This document shows, one piece after another, positions 31,087 through 40,001 of a DNA stretch of 64,000 bases. Under the pieces are notes generated by a model. That model did no database searches and had not been told where the DNA came from. It saw only the letters and a list, made by a program, of their open reading frames with translations. Positions within the stretch are counted from its first letter, which is position 1, and each line of letters begins with the position of its first letter. The position numbers and the translations under genes are program-made. Source of the stretch: Chitinophagales bacterium (lineage in GTDB: Bacteria > Bacteroidota > Bacteroidia > Chitinophagales > Saprospiraceae); contig JAAFJY010000008.1 in NCBI GenBank assembly GCA_013299105.1, positions 1 to 64,000 of the forward strand, given 5' to 3'.

Positions 31087-33090
31087 ATGATCCGCAATTG
31101 TTTCTTTTTATTGGCTTTCTTGGGTTTTGTATCCCTTTCAGCTCAGTCTTTGGTAGAAGATGTTTTGACCTTGAGCCAAAACAAAGCCCTGATTTTCGAC
31201 CCCGAAGGCAAGGTGGTTTCGTTGTCAAATTCCGACCCACAAGCATTGAGCCAAGCTTGGGAAATTTTGAAAAAATACGGCCCCGCCGAGCAGCAATTCT
31301 GGCGCGGCAATCCTTACCTGGACTTCAGCGATCCTGCCAATTTCTCGCTCTTGGCAGTTGGAGACAACAGGGAAGGAAAAAATGTCGGGAGTACTGGCGT
31401 CAGTGGCAGTAGCTTTGTCACTTTTTTTGCCGATGGTTTGGCTAAGTTCATCGCCAAACGCACCAAACAAGAATTGACCAATTCGTTTTTCCGCAAATTC
31501 AAAGAAGACTTGGCGCGCTATCCGGTTTTGGATACCCTTTTCCCGCAAACCCACTACCTGCTCAACCGCATCGACAAGGACATCTATTTTTTTGACAAAT
31601 ACCTCGACGACCTGCGCGACCATTTTGTGAAGGATTTGGAACGCATGCCCACCGGATTGGGCATGTTGGCCAGGGCTCATCCCGACAAATTGGGCGGCGC
31701 AGAAAGCGTATGGCTCTCGGACATGATGCGGGTATCGCAGCTGTATGTTGATGGTTTTGGGTTGAAAGAATCTTTGGGCTACCTGGCTTCAGAAGAATGC
31801 GACATGGCCACGCGTTGGAGCACTTTGCCCGATACCAGCGACCGCAAATTGGTGCGCAACATGTCGGGATCTTTTCGCACCATCAACCTGCTGACAAATG
31901 CCCTGTCGTACACCAAGGACAAAAAAATCGTGTGGTGTACCCCCGAAACCCTGTTCAAAGTGCTCAACAACAACAAATCCTTTGGCTTGCTGATGGGCAT
32001 TTTGTACGAACAAGGCGGCGATGTGCAGTTTTTGCCACAAATGAAAACGGGTACTGATTTTCAGCAAGTACTCAAGAGTCGGCAGCGCGATTGGGGGCGA
32101 TTCAGCAGTTTCAAAGCCCATTTCAGCGACCTGGTGATGAACATTAACCAGGTGCAAAATGCAGTCAAAGAAATTGAAAACATCAAAGACAATGCCTCAA
32201 GCGGTAACCGCAGCACGCAGTTCTACCGCATGTTCGATGCGGCATTTGGGGTCATGGAAATTGGCTATCAACTCAAAGCCGATTTAACAGGTTTACCCAT
32301 CAATCAACAAGAAAAAAACCTACTCTTCGTCATCCGCCAAATGAGCGAACTCAACCTGCACCTGCAAAGCAAAGAATACAGCGCCGCAGTGATCAACTTG
32401 GGCAATGTGATCGACCGCCTATCCTGGAAAATCTTGCAAAAGAAAAAATTGAGCAAAAATGGCCAGGCTACGAACATCACAGTGCCTGACACCACTGCTT
32501 TTTCTTCGATTTTTTGGAAATATGGTTCCTTCATGGCTACTGTAGCCGAAGCCAAAAACTCGGATGACGTAGCGCGGGCCATCGAAAGCATCGCCCTGCC
32601 CCCAGGCAGTGCCACGATGAAAAAACGCAACAATTTTACTTTTGGCATCAATACTTATGGTGGGGTTAGTTCGGGCTGGGAACACCTGAGTGACGATGCA
32701 GGAACCATCACCGACGTGAAAGGTGTGGTGGCTCCTTGGGCTCCCTTGGGCTTGGACATCAGCAGTAGAATGGGCAAAAACGGCGGCGGAAGCCTGGGCT
32801 TGTACCTGCCTTTGATCGATGTGGGGGCGCTAGCCGCCTTCCGCTTGAACGACAATGCGGCAGCGGATTTGCCCAAACTGAGCTGGAGCAATATCCTGGC
32901 ACCTGGTGCTTACATAGTGTGGGGATTCAGCAAAAAATCGCCTTACAGCTTGAGCATGGGCGGGCAAGTAGGCCCTGGCTTGCGCAAATTCAGCCGCATG
33001 AACGGCGCTGAAATCAGCGATCGACAGGGCTATCGTTTGGGCTTGAGCCTGGCGATTGACATACCAGTGGTGCCTTTGTTTATGCGTTGA
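31087..33090 (+). CDS. Exported protein with probable C-terminal beta-barrel, second gene of the S8 operon
   Basis: 667 residues from ATG 31087 (MIRNCFFLLAFLGFVSLSAQ, Sec signal); a frame from 31051 has no signal. Residues about 90-125 (GDNREGKNVGSTGVSGSSFV, FFADGLAKFIAKRT) and about 130-480 are helical, with many aromatic and charged residues. Residues about 520-667 are Gly- and aromatic-rich beta strands (NNFTFGINTYGGVSSGWEHL, GGGSLGLYLPLIDVGALAAF, PYSLSMGGQVGPGLRKF), ending LSLAIDIPVVPLFMR, consistent with an outer-membrane barrel. No named family was recognised. Tight spacing to neighbours on both sides suggests it works with the S8 protease and the three-TM protein. Confidence 0.75.
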   Translation: MIRNCFFLLAFLGFVSLSAQSLVEDVLTLSQNKALIFDPEGKVVSLSNSDPQALSQAWEILKKYGPAEQQFWRGNPYLDFSDPANFSLLAVGDNREGKNVGSTGVSGSSFVTFFADGLAKFIAKRTKQELTNSFFRKFKEDLARYPVLDTLFPQTHYLLNRIDKDIYFFDKYLDDLRDHFVKDLERMPTGLGMLARAHPDKLGGAESVWLSDMMRVSQLYVDGFGLKESLGYLASEECDMATRWSTLPDTSDRKLVRNMSGSFRTINLLTNALSYTKDKKIVWCTPETLFKVLNNNKSFGLLMGILYEQGGDVQFLPQMKTGTDFQQVLKSRQRDWGRFSSFKAHFSDLVMNINQVQNAVKEIENIKDNASSGNRSTQFYRMFDAAFGVMEIGYQLKADLTGLPINQQEKNLLFVIRQMSELNLHLQSKEYSAAVINLGNVIDRLSWKILQKKKLSKNGQATNITVPDTTAFSSIFWKYGSFMATVAEAKNSDDVARAIESIALPPGSATMKKRNNFTFGINTYGGVSSGWEHLSDDAGTITDVKGVVAPWAPLGLDISSRMGKNGGGSLGLYLPLIDVGALAAFRLNDNAAADLPKLSWSNILAPGAYIVWGFSKKSPYSLSMGGQVGPGLRKFSRMNGAEISDRQGYRLGLSLAIDIPVVPLFMR

Positions 33091-33118
33091 AATACATTTA
33101 CCATTAAAATACCTAAAC

Positions 33119-33781
33119 ATGATTCCCATTTTCGGAACAGTAAATCCTGATCTATCCCACGCTGCGCTGCTCATTGTAATCATCCTGGGCGCTGGAGCCT
33201 TGGGCGGCCTGGGCAATCGTTACATTGTGACCGACGATTCACCCAATTGGAAAAAAAGCCTGGTTTTGGGGATCATCGCCTCGGCGGCCATTCCCTTGTT
33301 TTTGCACATCGTGGACAGCAACCTGATGCTCGAAGCCAAGATCGACTTCACCAATTATTTCGTTTTTGCGGGGTTTTGCCTAATTGCGGCAGTATTTTCT
33401 ACCCGTTTTCTCGACTCCTTGTCCAGCAGCATCATCAATCGTTTGCAACAAGTAGAAACTCGCCAGACCCAGCAGGAAGAACTGGTGATGCCCATCGTGG
33501 AAAACAACCAAGCACCCTTGAACACTGACCCTGGTGCTCAAACTGGTTCCGAAAATGCTGACATTGGTTCCAAAGGCTTGTTCATGGACTCCCATGTCGA
33601 TGCTGCTTCAGCCATGAGCAGCAAGCAGTTTTTGTACTTCAGCGAAGACAGCCTGGCCAAAATGACCAACAAAAGCACCGCAGAAATTGCCGATGAGCTG
33701 AAAAAACTCGAAGCCCAGGGCAAGGCTAAGCAAATCACCAAGGGCTCAACGGGCGAGAAAGTTTGGGTTTGGAAAGGGTGA
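33119..33781 (+). CDS. Three-TM YLATT-like membrane protein with C-terminal winged-helix-like segment
   Basis: 220 residues from ATG 33119 (MIPIFGTVNPDLSHAALLIV). Three TM segments: about 14-32 (AALLIVIILGAGALGGLG), 47-65 (SLVLGIIASAAIPLFLHIV), 79-97 (NYFVFAGFCLIAAVFSTRF). GALGGLGN, the S-N-L-M after TM2 and FAGFCLIAA followed by F-L-D-S-L are features I recognise from the YLATT (YEATS-like-associating three-TM) domain of predicted conflict systems. Residues about 168-220 (LYFSEDSLAKMTNKSTAEIA, DELKKLEAQGKAKQ, EKVWVWKG) look like a winged helix with a beta wing. It is the third gene of the S8 operon. Confidence 0.65.
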   Translation: MIPIFGTVNPDLSHAALLIVIILGAGALGGLGNRYIVTDDSPNWKKSLVLGIIASAAIPLFLHIVDSNLMLEAKIDFTNYFVFAGFCLIAAVFSTRFLDSLSSSIINRLQQVETRQTQQEELVMPIVENNQAPLNTDPGAQTGSENADIGSKGLFMDSHVDAASAMSSKQFLYFSEDSLAKMTNKSTAEIADELKKLEAQGKAKQITKGSTGEKVWVWKG

Positions 33782-33905
33782 TTTTTTTAGTTGAGAAGTT
33801 TTGAGGGTGCCTCTTCGGAATCTTTGGGAATGGTTTTCAAGTAAAATTATTTGCCTTATTTTTGCAACTCAAAATCTACTTCCCTCTTCTGACCCGACAA
33901 AGTAC

Positions 33906-34868
33906 ATGATGGAAAAAATTTTTGAACTTTTCAAAGAGGGAGGCTTGGTGATGGCCACTGCTCCCGTCTGCGCCATTCTGATATTAGTAGAAATTTACCT
34001 CAGTAACCGGATCGAGCGCCCGGCTTACACCTGGAAAGATACGTTTACCAATGTTTACCTGACTTTGTGTCAAATGCTGGTGGACGTAATCACACGACGC
34101 ATTCCCACCTATCTGGCCTTGATGTGGGTGTTCAAGTACCAGGTTTATCATATCGAAAACAAGATTTGGTACTGGATTTGGCTTTTTATACTCCAGGATT
34201 TTTGTTTTTACTGGATCCATCGCCTGGAGCATTCCTCGCGTTTTTTTTGGGCTGTACATGTTACGCACCATTCATCTGAGCAATTTAATTTTTCTACCGG
34301 TTTTCGATCCTCAGTATTAGAACCAATTTACCGCTTTGTATTTTTCCTGCCCATTCCATTGCTGGGTTTCGACGCCAAGGACTTGTTCCTGGTTTTCTCG
34401 ATCACCCAAATTTATGGCATTGGGGTGCATACTGAGTTGGTCAAAAAAGTATGGGGTCTGGAATGGCTCTTGGTCACGCCCTCGCACCACCGTGTACACC
34501 ACGCCTCGAATGTGCGCTACCTGGACAAAAACATCGGCATGTTGCTGATTATTTGGGACAAAATATTCGGCACTTTCGAGCCCGAACGCGAAGACGAGCC
34601 CATCCGCTACGGCCTTACCTCCCCTACCGACAAAGACGGCTGGTTCAAGGTTATTTTCCACGAGTTCATCGCCATTTACCAAGATGCATTTGTAAAATAC
34701 CGATCTCAGCCCTGGAAAGTGCGCTGGATGTACATTTTCGGACCTCCAGGTTGGAGCCATGATGGCAGCACTTTAACGTCTAAACAGTTGCAGACGAAGC
34801 TAGCCAAACAAGAAAACAGCCCAGTTGAAAAGGCAAAAGGTATCCAGTACGCTGAGGAATTGGTGTGA
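33906..34868 (+). CDS. Sterol desaturase/fatty acid hydroxylase-family membrane protein
   Basis: 320 residues from ATG 33906 (33909 also possible). Five or so membrane segments (GGLVMATAPVCAILILVEI, WYWIWLFILQDFCFYW, FVFFLPIPLLGF). Histidine boxes of the non-haem di-iron hydroxylase family: YWIHRLEHSSRFFWAVHVTH followed by H-S-S-E-Q-F-N, and TPSHHRVHHASN. These proteins hydroxylate or desaturate lipids using di-iron and O2. The product of this one, such as a sterol, carotenoid or fatty acid derivative, cannot be stated. It follows the S8 operon by 124 bp and may not belong to it. Confidence 0.88.
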   Translation: MMEKIFELFKEGGLVMATAPVCAILILVEIYLSNRIERPAYTWKDTFTNVYLTLCQMLVDVITRRIPTYLALMWVFKYQVYHIENKIWYWIWLFILQDFCFYWIHRLEHSSRFFWAVHVTHHSSEQFNFSTGFRSSVLEPIYRFVFFLPIPLLGFDAKDLFLVFSITQIYGIGVHTELVKKVWGLEWLLVTPSHHRVHHASNVRYLDKNIGMLLIIWDKIFGTFEPEREDEPIRYGLTSPTDKDGWFKVIFHEFIAIYQDAFVKYRSQPWKVRWMYIFGPPGWSHDGSTLTSKQLQTKLAKQENSPVEKAKGIQYAEELV

Positions 34869-34911
34869 TTAGATGCTGGCATAGTGCAAAGACCAGCCAT
34901 CTAAGCTTGAG

Positions 34912-35496
34912 TTACACTGGCTTTTTCACCGCCACAATCACCCCTGAAGCCCAGGCCAATTTGCTCAAAACCAAGTCATTTCTTGACTCTAAATAGGCGA
35001 TCAGTTTTTCCGCTTTTTCAGCGTGTCCTTCGGGCCAGTTGGCTTGGGGCGACAGGTCATCAATGATGTACAAAGCACCTGGTTTCAACATGGCCAAAGT
35101 TTCGTCTAGCATCAGGTATTTTCCGTGCCAAGTATCGGCAAAGATGTAATCGAATTGGAGGTCTTTGTTTTGCTCCAGCCAAACTCCGCCATCGGAACAA
35201 ACCAATTCCAAACGAGCATCTTTTCCCAATTCGGCTTTGGCAACATCCAGTAAAGTTTGGTCAAAATCAAGCGAAATCAAGCTTGAGCCTTCATCCATAC
35301 CCTCCAAAATCCAAGCTGTGGCAAGTCCAGTGCCTGTGCCTAATTCCAAAAATTTTCCGCCCGGTTTGCTGGCAGCCAGGCTTCTCAGCAAGGTGCAAGT
35401 CAAAGGGTCGGATGGCATCGTGAAGCCAAGGGTCTGGCTGGCCGAGTCGATGGCCGCATAGGCTTTGGGAAAAGCCAATTCAGTGGTATTGGTCAT
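34912..35496 (-). CDS. SAM-dependent O-methyltransferase-like protein
   Basis: 194 residues, class I methyltransferase. KFLELGTGTGLATAWILEGM is motif I, SLISLDFDQTLLDVAKAELG motif II and FDYIFADTWHGKYLMLDETL motif IV, then ALYIIDDLSPQANWPEGH. The layout matches bacterial O-methyltransferases acting on small hydroxylated molecules (COMT-like), lacking a clear metal-binding triad. It ends 6 bp before the GH16 stop and is on the same strand, so it may be co-transcribed with the glucanase gene; a functional link is unlikely. Cytoplasmic. Confidence 0.85.
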   Translation of the reverse strand: MTNTTELAFPKAYAAIDSASQTLGFTMPSDPLTCTLLRSLAASKPGGKFLELGTGTGLATAWILEGMDEGSSLISLDFDQTLLDVAKAELGKDARLELVCSDGGVWLEQNKDLQFDYIFADTWHGKYLMLDETLAMLKPGALYIIDDLSPQANWPEGHAEKAEKLIAYLESRNDLVLSKLAWASGVIVAVKKPV

Positions 35497-35502
35497 GAAA
35501 TT

Positions 35503-37308
35503 TTAGTGTATTACCAATTTCCCCGTGCTGATTTTACCGTCATTTAGGAAAACCTTGGTCCAATAAGTACCTGCCGGTAAGTTCGACAAGGACAGTTGGC
35601 GGGTTTGTTTGGGTAAAATACTTTGTCGATCCTCAAAAATCAATTTGCCATCCATGCTCAGAATGTGGACTTGCGAAATGGGGCTGCCATACAAGTTTTC
35701 GAGTTGTACTTCGCCACGACTACTTGGATTGGGGTAAATCCGCATCACCTTTTCGGCATCCACTGATTCTATCGAGGTAGCAATAGCGCTGAAAACATCC
35801 AGGTTGTCCAAGTGATAGACATTGTTTGTAAAGGTATTTGGCGCAAGCAGCAAAACAAAGGAATTGACCGTTGTGTTGGGTACAGAGGCGTCGGGCTGAT
35901 CCAAAAAACTCAGTTCCAGGCGCTCCCATTCGTTTTGCTTGCTGGTGTAGGCCCGGTAGCGGCTGTGTCGTCCAGCTGGATAAGCGGCGGTTGCCCTGCT
36001 GCTGTTTTCCAGTTGAAAAAGGATCTCAGTACCTACTGGGGCATTGGAGTAAAGGTCAATGAAAAACTTGCGTTCCTTGCGCACAAAGGGCCCAACATCG
36101 GCTAATGGAGTGCCGCTGTAAACGATGACATCGTATTGAGAACCTCCATTGCGGACATAGCGGGCGCAAAGGTTGCTGCTATTGATTGCGTTTTTGGCAG
36201 GATTTGCAAAATTGTCAGTAAAGTTTCCGTTGGAAAAAGTCATGCTCAATGGCGAGGACTCGTCAAAATTTTCCAAACTGGCCGCTTTGCTAAAATCTGG
36301 AGCCACGGAAACGGGAATTTTTAAGGTTTTATCGCCACATGCTGTTTTAAACGTAGCGCTGATTTCACCTGATTTATCTCCCCATTTTACGGCGATATTG
36401 GGTGTGCCCTGTCCACTGGTAATTTGGGCTCCGGCGGGCACCGACCAAGTGATGCTGGCACCAGTTGGGGCATTGCTCAGGGTATAAGACTCGGCGGGGG
36501 ATTTGAAGGCCACTCTCTGATTCCCCGTGATCTGGGTGAAATTGCCATCATAAACCCGCACATAATCAATTTCAAAATTTTGTGGGAAAACCGTATTTGC
36601 ATTGGGGCTACCGGGCCAGGTACCCCCGACTGCTAAGTTAAGAATGATGTGAAAACGGCTGTCAAAGGGCCAGGGACTTGGGGACAACTGGCTGCGTTTG
36701 ACCGCAGCATACAATACATCGTCGATGTACCAGCGGATCTCATCTGTTTCCCATTCCACTGCGTATACGTGAAAATTTTGGGAATAATCGCCAGTTAATT
36801 TTTTGAAATTACCAGAAATTGAGCGGTTATTGGGCCAAGCTGGGCCAAAGTGAACGGTCCCATAAATAATGTCGGGCTCATGGCCCAGGTATTCCATGAT
36901 GTCGATTTCACCACCTTGAGGCCAGCGTTGGTCGTCGGTATTGAGCATCCAAAAAGCAGGCCAGATCCCCCTGCCAATGGGCATTTTCATGCGGGCTTCC
37001 ATGCGCCCATACTTGAAATCCCCTTTGAATAAAGTCCGCAAGCGAGAAGAAGTGTAGCTTGAGTTTTCAAAACGCTCACGTTTGGCGGTAATTTTGAGGG
37101 TACCTTCGCTGAGGGTAGCGTTTTCGGCACGGTAGTATTGCAATTCGTTGTTGCCCCAGCCGCCGCTACCCGTGCCAATTTGAGCGGTCCATTTGGTATT
37201 GTCCAATTGGTTGCCCTCAAATTCGTCGGCCCACACCAGTTTTGGACATTGGGCGCTTAGGACATTTGCTACTAAAAATAAAACGGCGGTAAAAAAGAAA
37301 TTCTTCAT
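35503..37308 (-). CDS. Secreted GH16 beta-glucanase with type IX secretion sorting domain
   Basis: 601 residues from ATG 37308 (MKNFFFTAVLFLVANVLSAQ); ATG 37329 adds seven residues. Residues about 25-260 are a GH16 laminarinase-type domain (LVWADEFEGNQLDNTKWTAQ) with catalytic E134 and E139 in GGEIDIMEY. A PKD/Ig-like segment follows (about 265-340, YTLSNAPTGASITWSVPAGA), then a beta-sandwich carbohydrate-binding-like region (about 350-520) and a C-terminal T9SS type A sorting domain (MRIYPNPSSRGEVQLENL to STGKLVIH). It is expected to hydrolyse beta-1,3- or 1,3-1,4-glucans outside the cell. Confidence 0.92.
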   Translation of the reverse strand: MKNFFFTAVLFLVANVLSAQCPKLVWADEFEGNQLDNTKWTAQIGTGSGGWGNNELQYYRAENATLSEGTLKITAKRERFENSSYTSSRLRTLFKGDFKYGRMEARMKMPIGRGIWPAFWMLNTDDQRWPQGGEIDIMEYLGHEPDIIYGTVHFGPAWPNNRSISGNFKKLTGDYSQNFHVYAVEWETDEIRWYIDDVLYAAVKRSQLSPSPWPFDSRFHIILNLAVGGTWPGSPNANTVFPQNFEIDYVRVYDGNFTQITGNQRVAFKSPAESYTLSNAPTGASITWSVPAGAQITSGQGTPNIAVKWGDKSGEISATFKTACGDKTLKIPVSVAPDFSKAASLENFDESSPLSMTFSNGNFTDNFANPAKNAINSSNLCARYVRNGGSQYDVIVYSGTPLADVGPFVRKERKFFIDLYSNAPVGTEILFQLENSSRATAAYPAGRHSRYRAYTSKQNEWERLELSFLDQPDASVPNTTVNSFVLLLAPNTFTNNVYHLDNLDVFSAIATSIESVDAEKVMRIYPNPSSRGEVQLENLYGSPISQVHILSMDGKLIFEDRQSILPKQTRQLSLSNLPAGTYWTKVFLNDGKISTGKLVIH

Positions 37309-37411
37309 GGATCTGAGTTTTAAATGCACTTGTAATACAAATTTAGAATTTGCATCGGACCTTTGTTGTCAGTAAGGAGTACTTTAAGCCATTTTGTATG
37401 ATATTTGTCAC

Positions 37412-38977
37412 TCACACCCAAACTGCCGAGATGGTTTTGCTACGCAATTGATAAATTTGGCTTTGCCAGGATTTGATTTCAGAATGGTCGAAAACCACTA
37501 GGAAGCCTTCGTTTAGGTTTTGTCGGTCCAAGTAATCTGCCAGTTGTTCCAATCCTTGTTGATGTGCTGCCTCACCGTACCAAATTTTCAACTCTACTAT
37601 ATATTTCTCTGCATGATAAGTAATGGCTACATCAATCCTTCGTTCTTCAGAAATTTCCGGTTCCTTGAAGTCGTAGCCCCCTCCATTGATGATCGGTTTG
37701 ATGAAAGCCAAAAAAATCAAGCGTCCATGTCTTTCCAAAAAATCGCGATCCTTACGGCTGTATTGTTCTTTCATGAACTGCTGAAACCTGGCGAGAACTT
37801 TGCCCATGTCCAATTTTCTATTGGGCAGTTGAAAGGCTGTGGAAGGATTGGGGCCGCTATAAAAATGTGAGGTTTCCACCTTGGAGCCAAAGTAATTGTA
37901 CAATACTTCGGCATAGATTCGATTATGAATCCGTAAACCTGAGCCATTGGCCAAAATTCCATGCACCAACCCAATGGAAATGAGCGGGTTGTGTACATTG
38001 TAAGAAACTGTTTTGACATTGATGATCATGTCAAAAATCAAGTCGTGCAAACCCTTGTTCGATTCAATGTTTTTGATCAAACTATCAAAGTTGGTATTAC
38101 CTTCTTTTACCAGTTCACTGGCCGCATACTCTAGGTCTTCGATTTCCCAGGTAAATTTGTTGCGTATTGGAATGATGTTTTCAGCCATCATTTTGCACAA
38201 CTTACTCACTAAAAAGGGATAACCAGATGTGAGCCACATCAGTTTGTGAGCTACCTGGTGCGTATCCATGTGAATTGAAGTGTCTTTTTGATATTCCTCC
38301 AACATGGGAATGATTTCCTCGGCAGACAAACTCAAATCTACCGGGTATTCACTGGCAATGTTCCAGGGTGAATTAAATTGCTGATCCTCGTGTGGTCGAA
38401 GCCTGCTCTTCAAAGTTTTTACATCGTGCAAACCTGCCAGGATTACACTGTGAAAAGTTTTGCCGCTGCCCCTTAGCGCACTAAGGTATTTGCTGCGCAA
38501 CAAGCCTAGAAACTGCAAAAAGACTTCATTGTTCCCACTACGGTCAACTTCATCAATGAGCAAAACCACTTTTTTAGGAAATTTTCGGATCAATTCACTG
38601 ATGATGAAATCCAGTTTTGAAGAATCATCCAGGTCTTTAATTTGGGATTCCAGCCAAGTGGCCAATTCAAATTTTTCTTGTTCAAAAAACTCGGCTTTGA
38701 GCAAATTCAAGAATGATTTGCCAAAACTGAGGTCAGTGGCATATTGGTCGGGCCCCATGCCTTCAAAGCTAATGCTGATGGGAAAAAAAGCTTCAGTAGC
38801 TGCCAAAAAGCGGTGCAATCCAACCAGGATTGTAGTTTTTCCGTACTGCCTAGGCCGGCTGATCACAAAATATTTACCTCGCTCAACCAAATCCAGGGTA
38901 GGCTTGAGCTTTCTGGAGATATCTGCCATGTAATGCAGCTCCGGGATGCAGGTCCCCGTTATGTTGAACTCTTTGGT
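37412..38977 (-). CDS. AAA-like ATPase with C-terminal PD-(D/E)xK nuclease-like domain
   Basis: 521 residues from ATG 38977 (MTKEFNITGTCIPE). The AAA-like domain has Walker A in FVISRPRQYGKTTIL (residues 38-52) and Walker B VVLLIDEVD (D143-E144); LTSGYPFLVSKLCKMM is the usual winged-helix/lid helix. The C-terminal third carries a PD-(D/E)xK-like core: D449 in ERRIDVAITY, then E462-L-K464 in YIVELKIWYG, with Q480-like downstream helix residues. This AAA_14/AAA-like plus nuclease architecture is frequent in bacterial accessory genes. It follows the zinc-ribbon gene by about 20 bp, so the two are probably an operon. Confidence 0.85.
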   Translation of the reverse strand, partial: TKEFNITGTCIPELHYMADISRKLKPTLDLVERGKYFVISRPRQYGKTTILVGLHRFLAATEAFFPISISFEGMGPDQYATDLSFGKSFLNLLKAEFFEQEKFELATWLESQIKDLDDSSKLDFIISELIRKFPKKVVLLIDEVDRSGNNEVFLQFLGLLRSKYLSALRGSGKTFHSVILAGLHDVKTLKSRLRPHEDQQFNSPWNIASEYPVDLSLSAEEIIPMLEEYQKDTSIHMDTHQVAHKLMWLTSGYPFLVSKLCKMMAENIIPIRNKFTWEIEDLEYAASELVKEGNTNFDSLIKNIESNKGLHDLIFDMIINVKTVSYNVHNPLISIGLVHGILANGSGLRIHNRIYAEVLYNYFGSKVETSHFYSGPNPSTAFQLPNRKLDMGKVLARFQQFMKEQYSRKDRDFLERHGRLIFLAFIKPIINGGGYDFKEPEISEERRIDVAITYHAEKYIVELKIWYGEAAHQQGLEQLADYLDRQNLNEGFLVVFDHSEIKSWQSQIYQLRSKTISAVWV

Positions 38978-38997
38978 CATTATCACTACTTTATCCA

Positions 38998-39843
38998 TCA
39001 ACGGCACCACAACCTAAGCCGCCCCAACAAGCGCAGCAAGCGCAAATTCAAGGGTTTTCCGGCATCAAAAAAGTGGCCATTGATTTCAATCCAATCGGCA
39101 GTTCGACGGCATTCGGACAGGTAACTGTACATCACCACTTGCGGTTTTTGCAAAACTGCCTTCCAATACAATCCCCTTTCGGTCAAACCAAAACCTTCTT
39201 TGCCCGTAGCCAAGATGCTCAAATCGGCTACCAAAATGATTTTTTCGCCATGCGAAGGAAAAAGATAGGCTTGAGAAGCATTTTTCAACCTGGGCAAAGG
39301 CATTTGCAATAAATCGGTGAAAAAATTGGCGGGTTTATCCACTCCCAGGTTCAAATAATCCCTGATCACCTCAAACAAATTGACCTCGCTGAAAGGCACA
39401 CTTTGGTACTTGAGGATGGCATCGGGCAGTTCCACCTCATTCAGGTCCTTGCAATAACGAATCACAAAAAAATCCAGCAGTTCTTCATACAGCTCTTCCA
39501 CATAGTTGTTGATGTCACGGGCTTGGTCCATGCCCAACATTGACATTTGTTGCAAACGGTCGGCAGCCTGCGCAAACCGGCGGCCAATGATATCGCGAAA
39601 CCCTGATTGGTACAAACGCTCAGAATACTCCGGCAGGCGCTCCGCCAAGTGTTCGCGTTCGACCCTAAGTTTGAGGGCGATGAAGAATTTTTCTGACAAT
39701 TGGGCTTCGATGTCTTCCTCCAGGTCAATGACGGCTGCAGTGCGCACTTTCGACTCGTTCCATTCGGGCTGTGGGGCACCACAATGGAAGCAAAAGCGCG
39801 CATCAGTAGGCAGTGGAGTTTGACAACGGAAACATTTTTTCAT
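38998..39843 (-). CDS. Zinc-ribbon protein with PH-like C-terminal domain
   Basis: 281 residues. Residues 1-25 are a zinc ribbon: CFRCQTPLPTDARFCFHCG, with C-x2-C twice. Residues about 40-170 are helical and acidic. Residues about 195-270 are beta-rich, with FPSHGEKIILVADLSILATG, GFGLTERGLYWKAVLQKP and RRTADWIEINGHFFDAGKP, resembling a bacterial PH-like (bPH/YcxB) domain. Probably a cytoplasmic scaffold or regulator. Being the first gene of the pair with the AAA-nuclease-like protein, it may sense or recruit for it; that is inference only. Confidence 0.65.
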   Translation of the reverse strand: MKKCFRCQTPLPTDARFCFHCGAPQPEWNESKVRTAAVIDLEEDIEAQLSEKFFIALKLRVEREHLAERLPEYSERLYQSGFRDIIGRRFAQAADRLQQMSMLGMDQARDINNYVEELYEELLDFFVIRYCKDLNEVELPDAILKYQSVPFSEVNLFEVIRDYLNLGVDKPANFFTDLLQMPLPRLKNASQAYLFPSHGEKIILVADLSILATGKEGFGLTERGLYWKAVLQKPQVVMYSYLSECRRTADWIEINGHFFDAGKPLNLRLLRLLGRLRLWCR

Positions 39844-40001
39844 AGGCGATCGCAGCGGCCAATTGGGTTTGGCTGCAAAATACTGGGTATAAAGTTAACA
39901 ATGCAAATCGATCAAACAATTTATTCGGTACGCTGTTTTGTTTCGGCGTTGAAAAACGTCAATTCCGCTAACTTGCAGCACCACCAATACAAAGCTACAA
40001 C

